The position numbers and the translations under genes are program-made. A stretch of 15,549 nucleotides of DNA. Origin: JBGPYB01 sp041493035 (GTDB taxonomy: Bacteria > Acidobacteriota > Vicinamibacteria > Fen-336). The stretch's first letter is position 1. The number at the start of each line of letters is the position of its first letter. The stretch lies in NCBI GenBank assembly GCA_041493035.1, contig JBGPYB010000113.1, forward strand, positions 1 to 15,549, given 5' to 3'. Under the pieces are notes generated by a model. It was given only the letters and a program-made list of their open reading frames with translations, was not told where the DNA came from and made no database searches. This document shows positions 6,804-13,421 of the stretch, one piece after another.

Positions 6804-7367
6804 ATGGGCCAGCGGGTCGACCCTTACAGAAGCCTTGCTGGCGCCTACGCTCTCGGCGCACTGGACGGAGAAGACCGTGCCGTCTTCGAGGCGCACCTCC
6901 AGTTCGGGTGCTCGGGATGCAGCAACGCCGTCGCAGCCGCGGCGTCGGCATTGGAGGAAATCCCACGGCCGCTCCCGGTGCCGCCGCGCGACCTGGCCCT
7001 TCGCCAACAGCTTCTCGACATCGCGAGCGCTCCGACCGGGCCCATCGACACGGCAGCGTATGCGTGGCAGGAGCTGGCGCCAGGGATCAGGTTCCACGTC
7101 GTCAAGGAAGATGCGGCCCGCGGGATGCAGGCGTGCCTCGTGTGGGCGTCGCCGGGTGCCCAGAACGAGCGGCACCGCCACGGGGGCGACGAGGTCATCC
7201 TCGTTCTCCAAGGAAGTCTGCGGGACGAGCACGGCACCTACGGCCCCGGCGAGATCTGCCGCAGCCGGAAGGGCTCGACACACACCGAGGAGGCACTCCC
7301 GGGCGACGACTGTTTCTGTTACGTCGTCTACTACGGGCCCCTCGAGTTCCTCGGCGCCGCCGACTAG
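6804..7367 (+). CDS. ChrR-like anti-sigma factor with zinc-binding N-terminus and cupin C-terminus
   Basis: A 187-residue cytoplasmic protein in two parts. The N-terminal 45 residues resemble a zinc-binding anti-sigma domain: AYALGALDGEDRAVFEAH followed by LQFGCSGC, giving H31, C36 and C39. The spacing is Hx4Cx2C instead of the usual Hx3Cx2C. The C-terminal cupin (about 90-180) has HRHGGDE (H124, H126, E130) and a later H160, matching the metal site of ChrR-type sensors. In Rhodobacter, ChrR holds SigmaE inactive until singlet oxygen or related stress. No sigma-factor gene is adjacent here, which is unusual for the family. It lies upstream of kbl on the same strand with 61 bases between. It could alternatively be a free-standing metal-binding cupin that no longer controls a sigma factor. 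Confidence 0.8.
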   Translation: MGQRVDPYRSLAGAYALGALDGEDRAVFEAHLQFGCSGCSNAVAAAASALEEIPRPLPVPPRDLALRQQLLDIASAPTGPIDTAAYAWQELAPGIRFHVVKEDAARGMQACLVWASPGAQNERHRHGGDEVILVLQGSLRDEHGTYGPGEICRSRKGSTHTEEALPGDDCFCYVVYYGPLEFLGAAD

Positions 7368-7428
7368 TTCGGCCTCAACCACGCTGACGATAGAATGAAC
7401 CTCGAGATTCTCTCTGGAGAGGCGGCCC

Positions 7429-8637
7429 ATGGACTCTCGATTCGGTGACTTCCTCGCGGGGGAGCTGGACCAGATCCGCCAGCAGGGGCTGTTCAAGGAG
7501 GAATGGCCCATCCTCGGCCATCAGGGCCCCGAGATCCGTGTCAGCGGCCGCGACGGCACCGTCCTGAACTTCTGCGCGAACAACTACCTCGGCCTCTCGG
7601 GTCACCCCGAGCTGATCGCCGCTGCCCACCAGGCCCTCGACGACTGGGGCTTCGGCATGTCGAGCGTGCGCTTCATCTGCGGGACGCAGGCGCTCCATCT
7701 CGAACTGGAGAAGCGGGTCGCGCAGTTTCTCGGCATGGAGGACGCGATTCTCTACGCGGCCTGCTTCGATGCCAACGGCGGCGTCTTCGAGCCCCTTCTG
7801 GGCGCGGACGATGCGATCCTCACCGACAAGCTGAACCACGCCTCGATCATCGACGGCGTGCGGCTCTGCAAGGCCAAGCGCTTCGTCTACGAGCACGCCG
7901 ACATGCGGGACCTCGAGGCGAAGCTCCAGGAAGCCGCCTCGGCCCGCTTCCGGCTCATCGTGACCGACGGCGTCTTCTCCATGGACGGCGACATCGCCCC
8001 GCTTCCCGAGATGTGCGACCTGGCCGACCGTCACCACGCCCTCGTGATGGTCGACGACTGCCACTCCACCGGCTTTCTCGGGCGAACGGGGCGCGGGACG
8101 TGGGAGCACTACGGGCTTCCGGGACGCGTCGACATCATTACCACGACCTTCGGGAAGGCCCTGGGGGGCGCCCTCGGCGGCTGCACCGCCGGGAGCCGCG
8201 AGGTGATCGGCATGCTGCGCCAACGGAGCCGGCCGTATCTCTTTTCGAACGCGCTGCCGGCGACCGTTGCAGGTGCGACGCTGCGCGCCCTGGAGCTACT
8301 CTCGGAGAGCACCGAGCTCCGCGACCGACTCGAGTCCAACACCCGCGTCTTCCGCGAGCGGATGACGGCCGCCGGGTTCGAGATCAAGGCTGGCGTCCAC
8401 CCGATCGTCCCGATCATGTTCTCGAATTTCGCTCCCGACGACGCGCCGCTCGCCCAGCGCTTCGCTAGGGCGCTGCTGGACGAGGGGATCTACGTGAAGG
8501 GCTTCTTCTTTCCCGTCGTCGCTCGGGGTCTCTCGCGGATCCGCGTTCAAATCTCCGCGGCCCACCGCCCCGAGCACCTCGACCGCGCGGTGGCCGCCTT
8601 CACGAAGGTGGGGAAGGCGCTCGGGGTTCTGGCCTGA
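7429..8637 (+). CDS. kbl: Glycine C-acetyltransferase (2-amino-3-ketobutyrate CoA ligase)
   Basis: This cytosolic PLP enzyme converts 2-amino-3-ketobutyrate and CoA to glycine and acetyl-CoA, the second step of threonine breakdown through threonine dehydrogenase. It has 402 residues, close to the 398 of E. coli Kbl. The PLP lysine is K243 in TTTFGKALGGALGG. VDDCHSTGF (D209, D210, H212) is the cofactor-binding block, and NFCANNYLGLSGHP near residue 47 and YAACFDANGG near 109 are characteristic of the alpha-oxoamine synthase group. The ATG at 7429 has GGAGAGG upstream with good spacing. No tdh gene is present in the window, so the source of the ketobutyrate is not shown. Closely related enzymes (BioF, HemA, SPT) are less likely given length and block sequences. 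Confidence 0.95.
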   Translation: MDSRFGDFLAGELDQIRQQGLFKEEWPILGHQGPEIRVSGRDGTVLNFCANNYLGLSGHPELIAAAHQALDDWGFGMSSVRFICGTQALHLELEKRVAQFLGMEDAILYAACFDANGGVFEPLLGADDAILTDKLNHASIIDGVRLCKAKRFVYEHADMRDLEAKLQEAASARFRLIVTDGVFSMDGDIAPLPEMCDLADRHHALVMVDDCHSTGFLGRTGRGTWEHYGLPGRVDIITTTFGKALGGALGGCTAGSREVIGMLRQRSRPYLFSNALPATVAGATLRALELLSESTELRDRLESNTRVFRERMTAAGFEIKAGVHPIVPIMFSNFAPDDAPLAQRFARALLDEGIYVKGFFFPVVARGLSRIRVQISAAHRPEHLDRAVAAFTKVGKALGVLA

Positions 8638-8661
8638 GCGACGGCGACGAGGTTGGGCACC

Positions 8662-8677
8662 GCGGCGGTTCCGCCGC
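8662..8677 (+). terminator. GC hairpin after kbl, terminator-like without T-run
   Basis: GCGGCG-GTTC-CGCCGC forms a six-pair stem with a tetraloop, starting 25 bases after the kbl stop. There is no U-tract, so it may only stall or protect RNA ends, and the next gene starts 39 bases later on the same strand. Confidence 0.3.
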
Positions 8678-8715
8678 CTCCCGCCTGAGAAGAGCGCCGA
8701 TTTCCGAGGTCTCTT

Positions 8716-9897
8716 GTGAGCCCCACGGTGGCGCGGCAGAATGACTCTCTCATGGGCCCGACGGTCTGCATCCTCGCCAACACGATCGGCTATCCCGAGG
8801 GGGGCGGCCACGCCTGGGCCTACCTCAACTGGGCCCTCGGCCTCCGCGAGGCCGGCTGCCGAGTGCTCTGGCTGGAGAGCGTCAGGCCCGAGACGCCTCC
8901 TGCGCAGGCGCAAGCCCGCGCTGCGGCCCTGAAGAGCCGTCTCGCGCGGTACGGTTTCGACCAGTCGCTCATTCTCTGGAGCGGCGACGACACCGGCCAG
9001 GACGCCGTGGAGGGCTATCCCGGGGTGGAGGGCCATCCGGGCCTCGAGGTAGCCGAGGGCGCCGACCTTCTCCTGAACTTTCGTTACGCTCTCCATGACT
9101 CGATGCTCCGGCGCTTCCGTCGCACGGCCCTCGTCGATATCGATCCGGGGCTGCTCCAGGTCTGGCTCAGCCGGGGAGAGATTCGGGTCCAGCGTCACGA
9201 CCGCTACGTCACGATCGGCGAGACCGTCGGGCAGCCTGGGACTCTCATTCCCGACGTCGGACTCCAGTGGCACCATACGCCCCCGCCCGTGTCCCTCGCC
9301 GCTTGGCCCGTTGCCGAGGCAGCGGGCGACGCGCCGTTCAGCACCGTCTCCCACTGGTATGCCCAGGAGTGGATGATGGGCGCCGACGGTTCGTGGTACT
9401 CCAACGACAAGCGGAGCGGCTTCCTGCCGTTCCTCGACATGCCTCGGATGACGAAGCAACCCCTGGAGCTGGCCCTGTGCCTCGGAGACATCGGTCTCGA
9501 GCGCGACGAGCTCAAGGCGCGCGGCTGGCGGATCCGCGACGCCGTCGAGGTCACCAGCACGCCGTGGGACTATCAGGCGTACATCCAGGGCGCCCGGGGC
9601 GAATTCAGCTGCGTGAAGCCGTCGTGCGTGAAGCTCCAGAACGCCTGGATCAGCGATCGGACGATCTGCTATCTCGCGAGCGGGAAGCCGGCCGTGGTGC
9701 AGCACACGGGCCCGAGCCGGCTCCTGCCCGATCGCGCCGGCCTCCTGCGCTTCCGGACGCCGGAGGAAGCGGTCGAGTGTGTCGAGGAGGCCGCCGCCGA
9801 CTACCCGCGCCACTCGCGCGAGGCTCGAGCGCTGGCGGAGAGGCTGTTCGACGCGCGGCAGGTCGCCACGCGCGTCCTGGAAGTGGCCCTCGGTTGA
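8716..9897 (+). CDS. Glycosyltransferase-like protein (GT-B type), substrate unknown
   Basis: A 393-residue soluble protein. The N-terminus GPTVCILANTIGYPEGGGH, followed by AYLNWALGLREAGCRVLWLE, looks like the first Rossmann strand and glycine loop of a GT-B glycosyltransferase. The C-terminal third has EFSCVKPSCVKLQNAWISD, then ICYLASGKPAVVQHTG and LLPDRAGLLRF, the nucleotide-sugar binding arrangement seen in CgeB/GT4-like proteins. GTG 8716 is preferred because GAGG lies six bases upstream. ATG 8752 is closer to the conserved fold but has no ribosome-binding site. It follows kbl by 78 bases and converges with the DoxX operon, leaving 16 bases between stop codons. Donor and acceptor cannot be told from sequence. 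Confidence 0.65.
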   Translation: MSPTVARQNDSLMGPTVCILANTIGYPEGGGHAWAYLNWALGLREAGCRVLWLESVRPETPPAQAQARAAALKSRLARYGFDQSLILWSGDDTGQDAVEGYPGVEGHPGLEVAEGADLLLNFRYALHDSMLRRFRRTALVDIDPGLLQVWLSRGEIRVQRHDRYVTIGETVGQPGTLIPDVGLQWHHTPPPVSLAAWPVAEAAGDAPFSTVSHWYAQEWMMGADGSWYSNDKRSGFLPFLDMPRMTKQPLELALCLGDIGLERDELKARGWRIRDAVEVTSTPWDYQAYIQGARGEFSCVKPSCVKLQNAWISDRTICYLASGKPAVVQHTGPSRLLPDRAGLLRFRTPEEAVECVEEAAADYPRHSREARALAERLFDARQVATRVLEVALG

Positions 9898-9913
9898 GCG
9901 CCCGAGCGCGTGC

Positions 9914-10408
9914 TCACGCTTCCAGGGGGCGAGCGCCTCTCCGAAGCAGGGCGTGGATGATTCGATCGAGTCCCGCAACACGGCCGCTGCCCGTGACGAG
10001 GACGACGGCGAGGGCGGCCGCCTCGACCAGGTTCTTGTTGACGATGAGATAGCTCCCTTCCGTGGGGATCGAGTAGAAGTAGCCCACGAAGGGGGGATTG
10101 CACAGGTAGAACAGCAGGATCACGAGCAGGCCCGCGGCGCTCGCGAGGCGGGTGAAACAGCCGAGGATGAGACCGAGCCCGATGGCGGTGAGTCCCCACT
10201 TGTTCAGCAAGTTGACGTCGGAGAGCACGCTCGGATCGGCGGCCATCCACCGGAACAGCCCCGCGAACGGCCCGCGCGACTGCGATAAGTAGCCCGCGGC
10301 CGACCAGCCGGGGTTTGCCAGCTTCGACAGGCCCTCGTAGAGGAAGTGCCAGCCGATCAGCACCCGCAGCACGACGACGGCGGTCATCTGCGGCCGGGAG
10401 AGCGACAT
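9914..10408 (-). CDS. DoxX-family integral membrane protein
   Basis: A 164-residue membrane protein with three to four hydrophobic helices (about residues 8-26, 71-86, 90-103 and 126-140). The first helix carries VLRVLIGWHFLYEGLSKL, the characteristic DoxX start. DoxX/DoxD relatives are linked to quinone-dependent thiol or thiosulfate oxidation and to membrane redox complexes, although many members have no proven role. A longer loop at about 31-70 lies between helices 1 and 2. It is the last gene of the five-gene operon, and its ATG shares one base with the stop of the upstream oxidoreductase (TGATG), so the two are translationally coupled. It could be the membrane electron acceptor for that enzyme; this is inference. 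Confidence 0.85.
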   Translation of the reverse strand: MSLSRPQMTAVVVLRVLIGWHFLYEGLSKLANPGWSAAGYLSQSRGPFAGLFRWMAADPSVLSDVNLLNKWGLTAIGLGLILGCFTRLASAAGLLVILLFYLCNPPFVGYFYSIPTEGSYLIVNKNLVEAAALAVVLVTGSGRVAGLDRIIHALLRRGARPLEA

Positions 10409-11808
10409 CAGATCCTGAACTCCTCCGGCCGGAAAGACAGGCGCTGCCTCGCGTCGATCGCTTCGTTGACCTTGAGGACGGTCACCGCCGTCTCGTAACC
10501 GACCTCGGCGGGACAGTGGAGCTTCGCTGTGCCCCGGACGGAATCGAAGAAGTTCTGCAGATGAGGCTGGTGGTAGGGGTCGCGGAGAACGACCGGGACA
10601 CGGTGCTGGTCGGGGGAGATGGACTCGCGGACGTCGAGCACCGCCTGCTCGTCCTCCGGCCTCTTCTCCTGGAGCTTCGGCGCGGAGACATAGCCCTTCT
10701 GGATCCAGCCGTCCCAGGCGGGGGCGCCCGGATCGCGATACAGGAGCCCGGAATTGTTCGCCTCCGACTCCGAGATCACGAGGGTGCCCTGGTCGCCCAT
10801 GAAGTTCTCGAAGTACCCCTGGCTGCCGTTCGTGGTCTGGGTCTGGTAGTAGGCCCGGGCCGGCCCGGCCTTCGTGTCGTACTCGTAGATGGCCATCACG
10901 GTGTCGTACCACTCGTGGGTCGCGCGGTCGTGATAGTCGGTGCCGCCGCTCGCCATGACGTGGGACGGGTTGGCGCCGAGGAACCAGTTGAAGATGTCGA
11001 TCTGGTGCGACCCGAGGTCGACGATCGGGCCGCCGCCAAGGCCCTTGTACCAGCGCCAGTTCCGGAACTGTTGCATCGACTTGAAGCCGTACTGCCTCAG
11101 CCGGGCGTCGGGAATCGCGTAGCGCTCTGGCCACCCGAGGTCCGGCGAGACCGCTCGGTTCCATTGGCCGTTCACCGTCACGATCCGCCCGAGCAGCACC
11201 GCTTCCTGGAGCAGCTTGTCGTGGCAGTGCAGATAGCGCGGATGGCTGCGCCGCTGGTGCCCGATCTGGAGCAGCTTCCCCGTCTCCCGGGCGGCGAGCA
11301 CCATGCTCCGCGCGCCCTCCAGGGTGTTCGACATCTCCTTCTCGCAGTAGACGTGTTTGCCGGCCTTTAGGCAATCCACGGTGTGCTGCGCGTGCCAGAA
11401 ATCAGGGGTGGCGATGACGACCGCGTCGAGGTCCTTTTCCTTGTCGAGCATCTCCCGGTAGTCGTCGTACCCGTTGACCTCGAACTTGTACTTCCGGAGG
11501 GTGTTGACGGCCCGCTTCTGGTTGTACTCCTTCCAGATGTCGCACACCGCCCGAAAGCGCAGACCGGGGATCCGGAGCATGGCGCCCATCAACACCTCGC
11601 CCTGGGCTCCCGCGCCGAGCAGGGCCACGCGAATCTCGGAGAGGTTGGCTGCCTCGGCGGCCTTGCCGGCGTTCGCGGCCTCCTTCTGCTTCTGCTCGTA
11701 GCCCCGTTGCACGTGCCAGGCATAGCCGAAGAGGCCCAGGGCCGGGACGGTCGACAGGCCCTTCAGCACGTCGCGCCGGTCGAGCTTCTTGTCGTCTTCG
11801 CCAGCCAT
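10408..11808 (-). CDS. Gfo/Idh/MocA family oxidoreductase with twin-arginine-like N-terminus
   Basis: A 466-residue NAD(P)-dependent sugar-type dehydrogenase. The N-terminus has DRRDVLKGLSTVPALGLFGYA, with Arg11-Arg12 before a hydrophobic stretch, suggesting Tat export or membrane anchoring as in glucose-fructose oxidoreductase. An Ala/Lys/Glu-rich helix (about 36-56) links it to the Rossmann fold, whose motif GAGAQG is at 65-70. The conserved EKE block (E156-K157) and DLGSH (D264, H268) are the expected nicotinamide-side and catalytic residues. The start has AGGAG five bases upstream, and that site overlaps the stop of the preceding gene. It sits eight bases after the discoidin-like gene and is coupled to DoxX. 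A tightly bound cofactor would be needed for function outside the cytoplasm. Substrate unknown. Confidence 0.9.
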   Translation of the reverse strand: MAGEDDKKLDRRDVLKGLSTVPALGLFGYAWHVQRGYEQKQKEAANAGKAAEAANLSEIRVALLGAGAQGEVLMGAMLRIPGLRFRAVCDIWKEYNQKRAVNTLRKYKFEVNGYDDYREMLDKEKDLDAVVIATPDFWHAQHTVDCLKAGKHVYCEKEMSNTLEGARSMVLAARETGKLLQIGHQRRSHPRYLHCHDKLLQEAVLLGRIVTVNGQWNRAVSPDLGWPERYAIPDARLRQYGFKSMQQFRNWRWYKGLGGGPIVDLGSHQIDIFNWFLGANPSHVMASGGTDYHDRATHEWYDTVMAIYEYDTKAGPARAYYQTQTTNGSQGYFENFMGDQGTLVISESEANNSGLLYRDPGAPAWDGWIQKGYVSAPKLQEKRPEDEQAVLDVRESISPDQHRVPVVLRDPYHQPHLQNFFDSVRGTAKLHCPAEVGYETAVTVLKVNEAIDARQRLSFRPEEFRI

Positions 11809-11816
11809 CGCGTCTC

Positions 11817-12530
11817 CTACTTCGCCGGGCGGCCGTAGACCTCGACTTCGACATAGTGGTTGAGCTCGTTCGCGTTGTTGCCCCTGCTGTAGAGCCGCAC
11901 GCAGCGCGCCCGCGAGCCCTTCGCGTCCACGAGCTTGCCTTCGGCCGTCTCGACGTAGTTCATGTCATTGCCCGCTCCCAGCTTCGACGTGTTGTCGTGA
12001 TCGTCGTTGAACAGGGTGCGGACGTTCTTCTTGAAGTCGGCGTCGTCGGCCACCTGGACGACTACGTCGAGGTAGACACGGGGGGTCTTGTGGAAGTGCC
12101 AGAAGAGGATCGCGAAGATCTCGTGGGGCGCGCCGAGGTCGATTGTCACGTGCTGCACGCCGGGACCCAGCTCGACGAAGCTTCCGTCGGCCCCCTTCTT
12201 GTCGCCGTCGGTGACCTGCTCGATCTCGCCGATGACCGGCTCCAAGTCGCTGCTCGTGACCTTCTTGCCCTTCGCGACGTTCGTGACGCCGGCGGGGGCC
12301 AGGAAGGGATCGCGCGGCCGGCCGAGGGGCTTCTGGAGGTTCGGGACGGCGAGGTTCTCCGGCGTGCCCTCGAACATCGGCTTCGGCAGCTGGATGGGAA
12401 GCGGCACCAGCTTCCCGGCGGCGTCCGGGGCCTTCGCGGGCGCCTGGGCCTGGAGGGCCCCCGAGGGAGCACCGAGGGAGGTGAGCGCCGCGATCGTCAT
12501 CGCTGCGAGGCTGCGGGAGGGAGGCTTCAT
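11817..12530 (-). CDS. Secreted discoidin/F5-8 type C-like (galactose-binding fold) protein
   Basis: A 237-residue exported protein. The signal peptide is about residues 1-30, ending near SGALQAQA. A Pro-rich region (about 31-80) precedes a jelly-roll module from about 84 to the end. Diagnostic pieces are NVAKGKKVTSSD, QVTDGDK, VTIDLG (128-133), RCVRLYSRGN and HYVEVEVYG at the very C-terminus, as in F5/8 type C carbohydrate-binding domains. No catalytic motif is visible. It lies between ApbE and the Gfo/Idh/MocA gene with gaps of 15 and 8 bases. It may hold a sugar or glycan for the neighbouring oxidoreductase, or bind the cell surface. No strong ribosome-binding site is near the ATG, so translation may depend on coupling to apbE. 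Confidence 0.75.
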   Translation of the reverse strand: MKPPSRSLAAMTIAALTSLGAPSGALQAQAPAKAPDAAGKLVPLPIQLPKPMFEGTPENLAVPNLQKPLGRPRDPFLAPAGVTNVAKGKKVTSSDLEPVIGEIEQVTDGDKKGADGSFVELGPGVQHVTIDLGAPHEIFAILFWHFHKTPRVYLDVVVQVADDADFKKNVRTLFNDDHDNTSKLGAGNDMNYVETAEGKLVDAKGSRARCVRLYSRGNNANELNHYVEVEVYGRPAK

Positions 12531-12545
12531 GGGCGTGATTATCCT

Positions 12546-13421
12546 CTAACCGGCCACGTGGATCAGGGATGGCCTCGCCATTCCCTCGTCGGGCGGCTCG
12601 CGCAGCAGCCAGGCCTCGAGCCCTGGCCATCTCCGGCCGAGGTCGGTGACCTCTTCGGCGGGGAGGACCATGAACGCGGTCGAAAGGGCCTCGGCCACGG
12701 CCGCCGCGTCCTCCCGTCCCTCTCCCGCGCGGGGGAGTGCCACCCAGGCCGCGCGGCCCAGCACCGCCTGGCCGGTGCGCGGATCCCGGATGTGGTCCCC
12801 CTTCTGCGTGCCCGACGCGCTGAAGGCCTTGTGGCGTGCCGACACGCGGGCCAGGACCTCCTGGTCTTCGCGCCACGGCGAGCTCAAGGTGAGCGGCCAA
12901 CCATCCCGCTCCGGCGGAGCCTCCAGAGCGACGACCGAGCTGAAGCCTCCGTGCACGACGGCGTGGCGGATCTCCCACTCTTCGAGCAGCTCCGCCACCC
13001 GATCCACTGCGTAGCCCTTGCCGATGCCGCCGAGGTCGAGCCGCACCCCGTCGGCGCGAGCATGGACGACGAACCCGTCCGGGACGAGCTCGAGGCGGTC
13101 CAGCCCGGAGCCGATCGAGATGTCGAACGCCTTGCCGGTGACGTCGTGCATGCGCCGCGCGATCTCGAGGCACGCCATCGTCGACGGGCTCACGCGCGTG
13201 GCCTGCCCTGCGGACAGGTGGTTGATGCGCGAAACGTCGCTGTTGGCGATGAACCGGCTCTGCTCCTGCTCGAGCCGAAGGACGAGATCGAAGGCCGCCT
13301 GTGCCGCCTGGTGCGCGTAGCTCGCGTCGGCGTGGGCGCAGTGGATCTCGAACAGCGTGGCCATCGCCGCGTGAGAGAAGCGGCGCACGCCGGGCACCGG
13401 ACCGGTCTCGCCCGGGGTCAC
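12546..13421 (-). CDS. ApbE-like FAD:protein FMN transferase without signal peptide
   Basis: ApbE proteins transfer FMN from FAD to Thr or Ser of target proteins. This one has 291 residues, starting at GTG 13421 that overlaps the TGA of the upstream gene by four bases. Family blocks are present: DVSRINHLSAG (62-72), FDISIGSGL (99-107), DLGGIGKGYAVD (129-140), and HIRDPRTG (210-217). SGTQKG is at 203-208 and EALSTAF at 244-250. Odd features: the usual Asp before ALST, a magnesium ligand in studied ApbE, is Glu244, and the usual N-x-GG block is HGGFSSV (157-163). There is no lipobox or signal peptide, unlike periplasmic ApbE. The segment LPRAGEGRE (229-237) is coded by a palindromic CTCCC/GGGAG sequence. 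No obvious flavinylation motif is seen in neighbouring proteins. Confidence 0.85.
   Translation of the reverse strand: MTPGETGPVPGVRRFSHAAMATLFEIHCAHADASYAHQAAQAAFDLVLRLEQEQSRFIANSDVSRINHLSAGQATRVSPSTMACLEIARRMHDVTGKAFDISIGSGLDRLELVPDGFVVHARADGVRLDLGGIGKGYAVDRVAELLEEWEIRHAVVHGGFSSVVALEAPPERDGWPLTLSSPWREDQEVLARVSARHKAFSASGTQKGDHIRDPRTGQAVLGRAAWVALPRAGEGREDAAAVAEALSTAFMVLPAEEVTDLGRRWPGLEAWLLREPPDEGMARPSLIHVAG

Noticed and set aside
7368..7396. TTCGGC and TAGAAT at 17-base spacing upstream of kbl, as a promoter
   Set aside because: The -35 half matches TTGACA poorly, and the gene may be co-transcribed with the upstream cupin gene.
9908..9919. GCGTG/CACGC inverted repeat between convergent stop codons as a bidirectional terminator
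   Set aside because: The loop would be only two bases and there is no U-tract on either strand.
8296..9981. Minus-strand open frame of 561 codons
   Set aside because: Antisense to kbl and the glycosyltransferase-like gene; no domain and no plausible start signal.
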